In this document: piece by piece, positions 22,801 to 38,790 of the stretch | How the letters are laid out: each line of letters starts with the position of its first letter | How positions within the stretch are numbered: the first letter of the stretch is position 1 | Source of the DNA: Norana najaformis | Taxonomy: Eukaryota; Annelida; Clitellata; Crassiclitellata; Hormogastridae | NCBI GenBank assembly: GCA_964023275.1 | Contig: OZ029919.1 | Span: 248,001 to 312,000 of the forward strand | Direction of reading: 5' to 3' | Length of the DNA: 64,000 nucleotides | Program-made: the position numbers and the translations under genes | Notes under the pieces: generated by a model | The model's input: only the letters and a program-made list of their open reading frames with translations | What the model was told of the DNA's origin: nothing | Databases searched by the model: none

Positions 22801-25681
22801 GAGAATGTTGCTCCAAGAAAATCGATTCGGAATTATGCAGATCCCAGAGTAGAAAACGTATTCGTCGCAAGAATCTGGAAAGCCATAAGATATACTAACC
22901 ATGCTCTGGTAACTGTGTGATGTCTTAACGGAACTGAAATTATTAGGTCAACAAGATCGCATATTATGGCTGTAAATTGAAGCCACAGTTACATTAATGA
23001 ATTCAAAAACTTAAATAATTTGCATGCTTTGCATCTAAAATATGAACAAGCAGTCTCTCCATGCGCATCACCGTCTCTCTGTATCTCTGTATCTACCTGT
23101 ATCTACCTCAGACACATAGGCAGACAGACGTTACGGTTGACTGCACAACCGAATTAGCTAAATGTTACAAATTGGCATAATAATTTAAGGCGTCACTTAC
23201 AAGCGATGCGATCTTTATTGGCGGAATAATCGTTCACAAGTAAATCATAGAGCCCGTGCTTCTGCAGTGCACTTGATCTGACAAAACAACAAAATCTCGC
23301 TCGTAATCGATTTCAAATTATTCAAACTCTCGTTTCCAAGACAATTGTTGCCACCGAACAGATCGTTCTCGACAAAAAGATCAAATGCTGTTCAACACTC
23401 GAAACTGTGAAGAATTGTTGCACGCTGAACATTCTGTTAGGAAAATATGGAAACTTCTTGAAAATGGAAACTATGGGTGAAGGGGGTTTTATGTCGGGTC
23501 TTCAGTCAACTATAAACTCATGAAGATAACTATACTTTGGACAGGATATCGCTGATAAGGAACCAGCGTAAAAAGGAGTCGAAAGTTCATCGCCCAGTTA
23601 GTTCTTCTCAGTCTTCTTTCTTCTCCGGTTCGTAAGTCCTTTTCATTCTCAACTTAAGACTTTCGTTATCAGGTAGCTTATCTACAAATGGCTGTTTCTC
23701 TGTCTCAGTGAACTGACTTTCTGGGCACCAACCTGATTACTGCTTGGATTCAGTGTGCAGCTCTTGATGCCTTGTGCATTAGACCCAGGTGTTATAGAAA
23801 TGGTTAATTAACAAGTATTAAAAATCGAAAGATGATGGCTCAAATTGACCAAAGAAAAATGCATCAAAGAGGTGTTCCTCTCATGTTGACAGAAGTTCTT
23901 TTTGAACCCTAAAAGCACCAGTTGGAAGAAGTCTTTCCTCTATATAGGTCTACATTAATAATTTTTCAATGCATCTTATTTTGGACAAAGAAAAATGTTT
24001 TACCGGAACTGATTCTGGTTACAGATCGTGACGGCTGGAAAAGGAATGGAATCGTTGTAGAGGATGTCCAAGTTGACAGATTTCGGATGAGAGAAGAGCA
24101 ACTGTAGCTTCGTGGTGATGATGTAGATAAATAAAGAAACGGAGATCAAGATCAGACAAATCCAGACAAACCTACAAGCATACAAACATTATCGCCTTCA
24201 ATTTGCAACATACAGCTGCTAAATTCTCAAGTGTAATTGCCATAGGTTTGAATCCGCACTCAAGGCGAGTTGATAGTTCTGCAAATGGTGCAGTTTGTTA
24301 TTAAATACGTTCATTACTTGAACCGTGCGGACAGTCAGTGAAGCATGACGCTCACCAAAGTTTGTGTGCAAACGTTCGTTTAGTGTTTATTTAAGTGTAT
24401 AATGTAAAGTGTGGGTGTTTATCTCACGCTAGTAAAGATTACTTACTTATTTACTTAGTTAAGAGTTTGAAATTTATGTCGGATAGGACAACATAACTGT
24501 TCAAAGAAGGAGCAGTGGTCAGCTGTTTTGCCGGGGCATTTTAAATCTAGTCTAAACAATTTTTTAGATTCATTTTCCACAGCAAAACCCCTCGGAAAAG
24601 CGACTTTCAAGTGTCTTTCAGTTACTAGACCTTAAGCTAGCTTAAATGGGTCAAATCGACTGAAAGACAAAGTATAAACCTCACATTTAAGAAAGGCGGA
24701 AGTAAGGGTGCAGCCGCAAGAGTAGCAAGTTACACGTAGATCTACGCGGAGTACGAAAGGGGCTCACAGTAGTGCAAAAGTCTCAAGTGTAACTATGAAA
24801 TTCGTAAATATCTTTTGCTTCGTACCAGAGCCAGTGACCACAGGATCGACTCTGCTGATTGATCCAAGGTCGTGATCATAGGAAACAGATCGAAACAAAA
24901 CCACAGCAAATGGAAGTGGCTCGAAAAGACTTACTTCCGGCAGAGATATTTCGTTGGTTCGGCGAGAAATCTGAGTCCATGGACCGTTGTGCTGATGGCG
25001 AAATCCGACAAAAGACAGATCCACGGACGACCTACCGGTTTTGTTTTGACATCCGAATCTGAAGAGAAATAACTACATGAAAATGTTATATTCTATATCT
25101 TTTCTCATATGATGCATAAACTTAGTTTTACATTTATCGAGCAGCTGATTCGCTCCAAGCTAACAGCTCAAACAAATTGTCTTTTGCATTCGTCTATTTA
25201 GAGAGCTTGTGTTGCTGTGGACGAGAGACGAGTGATGTGATCTAAAGTTATGCGCAGTATTATTATTAACAGAAAATGTTAAAGCTCGTTCATGTAACTA
25301 AATGCTACGCAAATGTGCTCAAGAGTTGATCAGGCATAGTATTCTAGAGCCACTACTATGGTACATGTAACACGACACGTCGGCTGCATATCCACAACTC
25401 AAATGTGCATGTCAAGTTGGACTCTAAAATGACATTATTCATTAAAGTTATAATAACTATTAATTAGTAATATTATCGTGCCGGTGTCTAAAGCGCAAGG
25501 CATCAACCGATGGCGCACCAAACCAAGCCGTAATCAGATTCACTTTAAACGAGATTCTATTTGAGAGTTAACTTCTAAGACACACTCGACAGGCGCTTGA
25601 TCTTGTACCGTTCTGCAGTTTCTTGAGTCTTTTCTCATCCGCCATGAACTCCTCCTCACGGAAAGGCATTCCGTCGCTCAT
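993..25681 (-). CDS. Giant modular DEG/ENaC-family channel with PAN, MAM, kringle, LDLa and CUB modules (3' end off window)
   Basis: Thirty-two exons join in phase with GT-AG sites: 25609-25681, 24935-25058, 24004-24171, 23201-23277, 22575-22874, 21999-22127, 21401-21742, 20534-20806, 19905-20018, 19101-19256, 18318-18695, 17779-17889, 16799-17001, 15978-16158, 14775-15146, 13959-14129, 13364-13753, 12421-12528, 11255-11617, 10536-10655, 10000-10172, 9218-9389, 8159-8536, 7725-7868, 7272-7586, 6412-6777, 5400-5507, 4906-4966, 3969-4087, 3335-3417, 2889-2987, 993-1146. The sum is 6,325 nt (2,108 codons plus one base). The family forms trimeric, amiloride-sensitive sodium channels with two membrane spans and a Cys-rich ectodomain. 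Seen: N-terminal HG motif, TM1, FPAVTIC, the G-x-CYTFN motif and the Cys-rich segment. About 1,750 residues of adhesion and binding modules sit between TM1 and the finger region. TM2 is not in the window. Whether the channel conducts is unknown. The exon 21 donor (GTTGGC) is the weakest call. Confidence 0.85.
1147..2888 (-). other. Large intron of the channel gene with a dispersed repeat
   Basis: There is no coding sequence on either strand that I can support. Positions 2,200-2,560 resemble 51,270-51,600, and both contain a TTGATGGTCGC or TTGATAGTCGC motif. They look like degraded copies of one dispersed element. A GATTA-type tail (read as CTAAT on plus) ends at about 2,820. Confidence 0.5.
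2889..5507 (-). CDS. Channel gene exons 27-31: resumed DEG/ENaC finger and palm region
   Basis: Exon 27 (5400-5507) reads [17 protein letters not shown]. Exon 28 (4906-4966) reads [19 protein letters not shown] and joins exon 29 (3969-4087), HCSWSGRDC ... [10 protein letters not shown]. Exon 30 (3335-3417) is [17 protein letters not shown] ending in GIK. Exon 31 (2889-2987) is [20 protein letters not shown] followed by PGFQT. This order matches ASIC-type channels: N-M-R-x-F, C-x-x-x-G-x-x-C, G-x-CYTFN, N-G-L-x-x-x-L, and G-x-x-V-x-PG. Phases are 1, 2, 1, 0, 0 at the successive exon ends. Confidence 0.9.
3190..3310. repeat. GAT/GAC trinucleotide microsatellite
   Basis: An imperfect GAT/GAC-rich tract lies within the intron between exons 30 and 31. 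It creates long spurious open frames (Met-rich on plus, Ile/Val- or His-rich on minus). Confidence 0.9.
4500..4620. repeat. GGTAA-type pentanucleotide repeat
   Basis: Runs of GTAAG and GTTAG-like pentamers (for example GGTAAGGTAAGGTAAGG) lie in the intron between exons 28 and 29. A shorter related run occurs at about 10,670-10,690. Confidence 0.8.
4680..4850. repeat. Dispersed repeat, copy A (matches 6,930-7,090)
   Basis: This stretch and 6,930-7,090 share an ordered series of words: GGGTTAAA/GAGTTAAA, GGATTCTG/TGATTCTG followed by a TTTTGACCA-like word, a TCCACxAA word, GACTTTATTT and CAGCAAAG. They are two diverged copies of one repeat in introns of the channel gene. The family is not recognised. 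Confidence 0.6.
5020..5160. repeat. ATC/GTC trinucleotide microsatellite
   Basis: An imperfect ATC/GTC array lies in the intron between exons 27 and 28. Just downstream, 5,255-5,340 contains a roughly 45-bp tandem duplication with the words AATTAACACCAGTACCAACG. Confidence 0.85.
6412..6777 (-). CDS. Channel gene exon 26: second half of a MAM domain (MAM 7b)
   Basis: The exon starts [15 protein letters not shown] and continues [20 protein letters not shown], then [14 protein letters not shown], then [10 protein letters not shown]. It ends FRCQEAG before a GTGATC donor (phase 1). The A-C-L-x-F-x-Y-R strand is a strong MAM signature. It pairs most simply with exon 24. It is the last inserted module before the channel ectodomain resumes. 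Confidence 0.83.
6930..7090. repeat. Dispersed repeat, copy B (matches 4,680-4,850)
   Basis: Second copy of the repeat described for 4,680-4,850, located between exons 25 and 26. It keeps the GACTTTATTTTGTTCAGCAAAG block in the same orientation. Confidence 0.6.
7205..7268 (+). mobile_element. Short SINE-like 3' end with GATTA tail
   Basis: The words TAGCGCATTATGATACGGCG, CTATAGA and AGATTAGATTAG occur here. The reverse complement of 9,665-9,710 gives the matching series GCGTTACGATTGCGCCGCTG, TAGAGGG, CAGATTAGATTAG. Several other intronic sites (2,806-2,820; 3,889-3,903; 15,240-15,260; 16,185-16,240) keep only the GATTA-type tail. The parent family is unknown. Confidence 0.5.
7272..7586 (-). 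CDS. Channel gene exon 25: kringle domain 2, between two MAM half-exons
   Basis: This symmetric phase-1 exon of 315 nt encodes [37 protein letters not shown] and EFCLLPFC. The kringle order is complete, with an additional cysteine after the P-W-C and an acidic insertion (SADDDNDVQ) before the F-C-R-N. It is longer than kringle 1. It sits exactly in the position of the intron that normally splits a MAM domain. Confidence 0.85.
7725..7868 (-). CDS. Channel gene exon 24: first half of a MAM domain (MAM 7a)
   Basis: The exon encodes [20 protein letters not shown], then SRWVLTS, and ends in a Thr-rich tail before a GTAATG donor in phase 1. The C-D-F and C-G-Y motifs are clear. The next exon is a kringle, and the MAM second half follows that kringle at 6412-6777. 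Confidence 0.8.
8159..8536 (-). CDS. Channel gene exon 23: second half of a MAM domain (MAM 6b)
   Basis: A 378-nt phase-1 exon encodes [51 protein letters not shown] and [11 protein letters not shown]. This is the usual sequence of MAM second-half strands with one central and one terminal cysteine. Several N-x-S/T sites suggest glycosylation. The preceding modules are CUB 2 and exon 20, so the arrangement repeats that of exons 12-15. Confidence 0.75.
9218..10172 (-). CDS. Channel gene exons 21-22: degenerate CUB domain 2
   Basis: Exon 21 (10000-10172) encodes [20 protein letters not shown] and then [13 protein letters not shown]. Exon 22 (9218-9389) encodes IWSWSSG, then [11 protein letters not shown] and [10 protein letters not shown]. 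The split point, the W-x-W start of exon 22 and the final N-I-T-Y-x-I strand match CUB 1 (VYTW and NITYKI), which is why both are called CUB. The internal intron is phase 0 as in CUB 1. The donor of exon 21 (GTTGGC) is weak but is the only phase-0 site consistent with the homologous boundary. Several CUB cysteines are missing. Confidence 0.62.
9426..9601. mobile_element. hAT-type MITE with 8-bp target duplication
   Basis: The element begins CAGTGGCGGGTCC and ends with the near reverse complement AAATCCGCCATTG, a terminal pattern common in hAT elements. The flanking 8-mers are GCTATTCT (9418-9425) and GCGATTCT (9602-9609), a target duplication with one mismatch. At 176 bp with no transposase, it is non-autonomous. 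Its left end lies only 36 bp from the acceptor of channel exon 22. Confidence 0.8.
10450..10508. repeat. ACAT/CATA microsatellite
   Basis: An imperfect CATACATACATACATA run begins about 25 bp downstream (on minus) of the exon 20 donor. Confidence 0.85.
10536..10655 (-). CDS. Channel gene exon 20: short Cys-containing exon, possible degenerate MAM first half
   Basis: This 120-nt phase-1 symmetric exon encodes [13 protein letters not shown] and a basic, then glycine-rich tail ending IEGE before a GTGAGT donor. Its position (before a CUB and then a MAM second half) and its two cysteines mirror exon 12. However, the C-D-F-E and C-G-Y signatures are lost, so its identity as MAM is an inference. 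Confidence 0.55.
11155..11220. repeat. ATC trinucleotide microsatellite
   Basis: About 20 near-perfect ATC units lie in the intron after channel exon 19. The array starts about 35 bp beyond the exon 19 donor on the minus strand. Confidence 0.9.
11255..12528 (-). CDS. Channel gene exons 18-19: MAM domain 5 (divergent)
   Basis: Exon 18 (12421-12528) carries [20 protein letters not shown] and ends at a GTGAGC donor. Exon 19 (11255-11617) carries [28 protein letters not shown] and [18 protein letters not shown]. It ends with a hydrophobic strand and EEVDC. The usual I-D-D-I is replaced by SFDRI, so this is a divergent copy. The frame across the junction is exact. Confidence 0.75.
12980..13032. 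repeat. TG dinucleotide microsatellite
   Basis: A TG/CA run with few interruptions lies in the intron between exons 17 and 18. It is preceded by a CT-rich tract at 12,915-12,945. Confidence 0.9.
13219..13316. repeat. Inverted repeat (hairpin) with about 37-bp arms
   Basis: The left arm CGATGAGAGCTCTGTGGCAA continues GAGAAAGCTACATTTTA. The right arm is its reverse complement with two differences. The loop of about 20 bp is AT-rich (ATACATGTATATATACATAT). It lies in the intron about 50 bp downstream of channel exon 17. Confidence 0.85.
13364..14129 (-). CDS. Channel gene exons 16-17: MAM domain 4 with Ser/Thr-rich insert
   Basis: Exon 16 (13959-14129) encodes [20 protein letters not shown], then FNWAPAS, then a run rich in Ser and Thr that could be O-glycosylated. 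Exon 17 (13364-13753) encodes [38 protein letters not shown] and ends [10 protein letters not shown]. The loop between the strands is longer and more Ala-rich than in MAM 1 and 2. Both joins are phase 1. Confidence 0.8.
13830..13878. repeat. TG and TA dinucleotide microsatellites
   Basis: A TG run followed by two TA runs lies in the intron between exons 16 and 17. Confidence 0.85.
14640..14775 (-). repeat. Short tandem repeats reiterating a splice-donor sequence
   Basis: Read on minus, the exon 15 donor GTAAGAACCCTTA is followed by imperfect tandem units of about 25-30 bp (GTAAGACC, ATAAGAACCCTTA, GTAAGAACCCTTA). At least three donor-like words therefore follow the real donor. Confidence 0.75.
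14775..15146 (-). CDS. Channel gene exon 15: second half of a MAM domain (MAM 3b)
   Basis: The exon encodes a MAM C-terminal half: [10 protein letters not shown], a C-L-x-V-K-F strand, [20 protein letters not shown] and a closing D-G-P-C. It has phase-1 ends. Its first-half partner is most simply exon 12, with the CUB domain lying between. The donor GTAAGAAC sits at the edge of a short tandem array that repeats the donor sequence (14,640-14,775). Confidence 0.78.
15305..15440. repeat. TATC/TGTC tetranucleotide microsatellite
   Basis: An imperfect CTAT/CTGT run is followed by a CT-rich tract. It lies in the intron between exons 14 and 15. Confidence 0.85.
15640..15845. repeat. Degenerate tandem repeat with GTCAGTGCATTAGAT unit
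   Basis: About eight imperfect units contain GTCAGTGCATTAGATATxGG-like words at spacings of about 20-40 bp. The array is intronic in the channel gene. Confidence 0.75.
15978..17001 (-). CDS. Channel gene exons 13-14: CUB domain 1
   Basis: Exon 13 (16799-17001) reads [39 protein letters not shown] and ACSLEMLK. Exon 14 (15978-16158) continues [22 protein letters not shown] and [10 protein letters not shown]. The four cysteines and the final G-Y-N-I-x-Y strand are typical CUB features. The intron inside the domain is phase 0 and the outer boundaries are phase 1. CUB modules commonly mediate protein interaction and calcium-dependent ligand binding. Confidence 0.85.
17779..17889 (-). CDS. Channel gene exon 12: first half of a MAM domain (MAM 3a)
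   Basis: The exon encodes [15 protein letters not shown] and ends AKC, the pattern of a MAM first-half exon (C-x-F ... C-G-Y). It is flanked by a GTAG acceptor and a GTAGGT donor in phase 1. The next exons downstream are a CUB domain, not a MAM second half. A MAM second half appears only at 14775-15146. No open second-half exon was seen between 17,002 and 17,778, where all minus frames carry frequent stops. Confidence 0.75.
18318..19256 (-). CDS. Channel gene exons 10-11: MAM domain 2
   Basis: Exon 10 (19101-19256) opens the domain with [13 protein letters not shown] and a W-x-R-R-x-G-S stretch. Exon 11 (18318-18695) starts [16 protein letters not shown] and continues LTSPLLSL and LHFSYSMRL. 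It ends [20 protein letters not shown], then [10 protein letters not shown] and a cysteine. The exons are in phase with 1-1 boundaries, and donor and acceptor sequences are strong. Confidence 0.87.
19320..19466 (+). mobile_element. LINE 3' end (CR1/L2-like), with TTAC tail
   Basis: The plus strand keeps the end of a non-LTR retrotransposon ORF2: [17 protein letters not shown] then stop. This F-K-x-x-L-K-T-x-L-F pattern is typical of CR1/L2-type C-termini. A short 3' UTR ends GCGCGCTATAAATG and a tail of TTAC units follows. It is antisense within an intron of the channel gene. Confidence 0.7.
19740..19872. repeat. GA dinucleotide microsatellite
   Basis: About 130 bp of GA repeats with a few AAGAGA interruptions lie close to the donor side of channel exon 9. 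They explain the Leu/Ser open frames on the minus strand. Confidence 0.95.
19905..20018 (-). CDS. Channel gene exon 9: LDL-receptor class A module
   Basis: This 114-nt symmetric phase-1 exon encodes a complete LDLa repeat: [15 protein letters not shown], then [18 protein letters not shown]. The six cysteines and the DGSDE acidic cluster that coordinates calcium are visible. Its downstream intron begins GTATTC and runs into a long GA microsatellite at 19,740-19,872. Confidence 0.93.
20534..20806 (-). CDS. Channel gene exon 8: kringle domain 1
   Basis: A single symmetric phase-1 exon of 273 nt encodes one kringle. Its features are an opening ECRV, then [20 protein letters not shown], then RNYCRN, then a Cys near RPSC, and a closing pair APCDIKYC. 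All six kringle cysteines are present in the expected order. Kringles bind lysine-bearing or other protein ligands in plasminogen-type proteases and receptors. I know of none described in a DEG/ENaC channel. Confidence 0.85.
21401..22127 (-). CDS. Channel gene exons 6-7: MAM domain 1
   Basis: Exon 6 (21999-22127) carries the MAM opening [10 protein letters not shown]. Exon 7 (21401-21742) carries ASGHFQM, RLQSPYM, a central CAELFYWM and a WNRM segment. It ends with the typical [20 protein letters not shown] followed by a cysteine. Both exon ends are phase 1. MAM domains are extracellular adhesion/dimerisation modules found in meprins, neuropilins and receptor phosphatases. The donor after exon 6 is GTGGGT and gives a perfect frame across the junction. 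This is the best-conserved MAM copy in the gene. Confidence 0.88.
22575..22874 (-). CDS. Channel gene exon 5: PAN/Apple-like domain
   Basis: A single 300-nt exon (phase 1 in, phase 1 out) encodes about 100 residues with the PAN/Apple cysteine pattern. Two early cysteines are followed by SVCRSLCS, then ECSSFLF, then [11 protein letters not shown], and a final KRC. PAN domains usually bind proteins or carbohydrates. The assignment rests on the C-x3-C, C-S-F-x-F and C-x-L spacing. This is the first inserted module, residues about 147-247. Confidence 0.75.
23201..23277 (-). CDS. Channel gene exon 4: last ectodomain segment before the inserted modules
   Basis: This 77-nt exon reads [20 protein letters not shown] and on to a GTAAGT donor in phase 1. 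It aligns by eye with the ASIC stretch in which a leucine-rich segment and N-x-x-Y follow TM1. The next conserved ASIC segment (F-N-M-R-x-F near the finger) does not appear until exon 28, so the modular insertion begins here. Confidence 0.85.
23580..23800 (+). mobile_element. LINE 3' end fragment, same family as 44,620-44,915
   Basis: It contains CCTTTTCATTCTCAACTTAA, CCTGATTxCxGCTTGG-like and TTGATGCCTTGTGCA blocks in the same order as the better-preserved LINE end at 44,620-44,915. Only the last codons (FHSQLKT) and 3' UTR remain. It lies antisense in the intron between channel exons 3 and 4. Confidence 0.6.
24004..24171 (-). CDS. Channel gene exon 3: TM1 and FPAVTIC motif
   Basis: The exon encodes a hydrophobic span starting [17 protein letters not shown] (about residues 68-92). 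This is followed by the family-typical extracellular segment ending [12 protein letters not shown], which closely matches the post-TM1 motif of ASIC, ENaC and degenerin subunits. The donor is GTAAAA in phase 2. This exon is the clearest proof that the gene is a DEG/ENaC channel. Confidence 0.93.
24935..25058 (-). CDS. Channel gene exon 2: N-terminal HG gating motif
   Basis: The exon translates through [14 protein letters not shown], which matches the conserved pre-TM1 segment of DEG/ENaC channels, including the His-Gly pair known to affect gating. It begins after a CAG acceptor in phase 1 and ends at GTAAGT in phase 2. It joins cleanly to the TM1 exon, giving ...CRKFVWICL. Confidence 0.88.
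25440..25530 (-). mobile_element. LINE 3' UTR fragment
   Basis: Its reverse complement reads GCGCCATCGGTTGATGCCTT, then ACACCGGCAC and ATAATATTAC. This is the same order as the LINE 3' UTR at 44,820-44,890. It sits in the intron between channel exons 1 and 2. Confidence 0.6.
25609..25681 (-). CDS. Channel gene exon 1: start codon and cytoplasmic N-terminus
   Basis: The reading frame opens with [12 protein letters not shown] and continues through a short acidic/basic stretch to a GTACAAG donor in phase 1. The next exon's acceptor restores the frame exactly. This start is chosen because it joins in phase with the exon carrying the DEG/ENaC HG motif. A second in-frame ATG lies four codons downstream and a third lies twelve codons downstream. 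The 5' UTR and promoter were not identified. Confidence 0.7.
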
Positions 25682-27559
25682 TCTTACTCCCTTTACTGCC
25701 GCAGATAAGGAGCTTTATGTAGAACAAGTAGAAAGTTAGTAAGTAGCCTTAGAGGAGGCTTTGCGTTGACCTGAAAGCTTCTGAATGCCTTCTGCACATC
25801 ATCCGCTCACGGGCGTTGTGTACATAGCCAGGAAGAGCGAAAGGGAAGGAGGGAGGAAGGAAGAGGGAGGAAGGGAGGGAGGAGAGACGACAAGTTAACT
25901 TGATAAACTTATTGACCGATGGCAGTCAGACACTTTGTGCATGTCAATAGGGTCGCCGTTCTATCGACTGCAGCAGAGTTCATACATATATCAGAGTACC
26001 GATGAATTTGGTTTTTCCATCTGGATCAGTAGGTGTCGCGGAGAATATCATTTGATGAACGGTCGTTTGCAGGCGATGCAGTCTGCGGCCCATTAGCTGT
26101 TTTGACTTTGCTATCTAATCGAACCGAATTATGGTAACCTTCCTCAACCTCCCTCCCTCCTTTCGTCACTTCATCCGTCAATCGCTATTCCTATAATTAA
26201 GCTTTTACAGTTACTTAAACTGACAGGAAATCGAACCGTTACAAAACTGGAGTCAATGTTCAGCATCTGATTCATCGGTTTCCATCGTTTGTACGTCACA
26301 GCTACTGTAATTGTAGTTGTAACTGTACTCGATATTTTTATAGCGCCTCTTCAAGGAAACTCCTCACAGGCGCACAGCAACAGTCAATTGTCGACCCGGA
26401 GTAGAATCCATTGGTCAGGTTCTACGTGTGTGCGAGGTCCTGCCAACGGAGACTCCGGTTGCTCGCGCGTGACTCGCCTGCGGATGTCCTTGTCCTTCTT
26501 AGTGAACTGTGACAGAACTTAGCCTGATAGGAACCGATTCGAGGGATACTCAGATGGCGAGATAGAAACGTCTAGTTTCAAAGCATTTCGTTAGTAACCA
26601 GTTCAATTGGCTTGTCTCGTGTGACTGTCGTTCCTGGATTTGTTGCACAGGCAAGCCAAAAGCTAATCAAGGCCAGTAAAAAGCCTCTGTGGCTCCCGCA
26701 ATGCAGCAGTCACCAGTCATCTGTCGATCGTCTCCAATGGCTAACTACATTAACATATTCGAATGGTTATTATTACGGGTTATCCAACTAATTTAACCCG
26801 GTTAAAAGACATCGATTCCAGAGACCAACTCGACTCCAGCAGATCCGTGCATATGTGCGTGTTGTAAAAATTACCCTACATTCAGTTCGATCCACTTTGT
26901 ACAGCTTTATCCAGCAACGATAAACTGCCAAACAAAGAGTCGCGATTATTGATTGAATACATTTAGGAGTGTCATTAGAGCGTCATTGACTTTTCGCTTG
27001 GAATAAACGCGGCTCAAAGGTTCGTTTGTGAAGCCAATTTCTCGATTTTAGTCTCCAAATTGCATCGATCTAATTAGCTGCGGAAATTTTTTCATCGGCA
27101 ATTTTATCCAAAAAATGGAACAACCAAATTAACTTGTGATGACCAAATAATTCATTAATTGATGTTTAATCCTTTTTCACTTCTAGAGCGCCATCAGCAT
27201 AATATACTATTGGTTTTAAAGCACTCTTAAATGACTATTGGTTTTAAAACACTCCTAAATGACTACTCCTAAATGATCGTCCAACCGAATAATGGCTGCA
27301 AGAACCACATCACGTTTAAAGCCCACTTAAGTAAGACCTTGCCCTACTTCAGCATAGCACAAATAATCCAGAATTTTGATTCGTCTAAGCCATCGCTGTC
27401 TCTGGATGAATAAATTAACTTCCTAACGTTTTATGTCTGTCGGTGTCTGTATCTCTCTGTCTCATGTTGATGTTTCGGTCTCTACGTCCACTTGTGCTTG
27501 TCTGTCAACCATTCTGTAGACCTATATACTCTACAGCCTAGCCACCCTCACTACATGCT

Positions 27560-28178
<619 letters not shown>

Positions 28179-28769
28179 TTATTTATGCAATCATAATTGT
28201 CAGATAAACTACGAAGCTAAAAATAGGATAACATTGTCTTATTATTTTTCTGTTGATTTTCAACATGATTTTGTCAATTTTCCGTTTCTTTAATAATGTG
28301 GATAACTTTTGAGTATATTTTTGATTGCACATGAGTTTCTAGCTGTTTAATTAGGTTTAGGTTGAGTCTGTTGACACTTTTTGGTTGGAGGTCCAGAAAC
28401 TACAAGTGATTGGAGTTCAGGGTCCGGACCAGAGCCCAGTTTTTAAGAAGACCTGTATTTTTTATCGCACGACTTATTTCACCGTCACCCATCCACTTAA
28501 AGAAATGGCTTTCATAAATTTACATTTTATTATTACTTCACTTTCAAAGGAAAACATAGTCTTTACATTGTCAACTAAGCTTGTCCTGTCAGTACACTGT
28601 CGCCTACCGGCCAGCTGTTGGCAAAGGCCGAGCTGGAAAGATGCCAGGCACTCGAAGTCTTTCGCCACCAAAACCTTTAAAGTGACGTTGCAGCGTTGCT
28701 GCTTTTGATCCAAACAGGACAATAGGCTATTTTAGTCAAAGCGCTTTGCATCTAGATTACTATCATAAG

Positions 28770-29063
28770 ATAACGCGTGGATGCTCGTACAGGACGCCGA
28801 TCGCGCATGCTCACTGGGTCGCAGAATCCACTTGAAAAACATCAGTGCCAGTCCACGAGGGCGATGAACTCAATGAATCTCGCATATAAGAGGGGTTCGT
28901 CTTGTATGCAATTGCTCAAAAAGCGAAATAAGTTCAATGTGAACAGTATTCTGCGTCTACTTCATAGTCATCTGGTGGTGTCGGATTCTAAGAAAACCAA
29001 TCAGCTGGAAAAAGCAGATAATCTCTACTCAAAGTCCAAAGGATTTTTAAAATACAGATACGT
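28770..29063 (+). promoter_or_regulatory. Conserved 5' flank of OATP copy 1 with TATA-like element
   Basis: About 290 bp upstream of the start codon is shared with copies 2 (42,520-42,792) and 3 (54,115-54,391). Shared words are TGCTCACTGGGTCG, CATCAGTG, a GATGAA-like word, GCGAAATAAGTTCAATxTGAA, GTATTCTGC and AACCAATCAGCT. CATATAAGAG at 28,883 is a TATA candidate and AACCAATCAG is a CCAAT candidate. The function is inferred from conservation and position. Confidence 0.6.
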
Positions 29064-38790
<9,727 letters not shown>

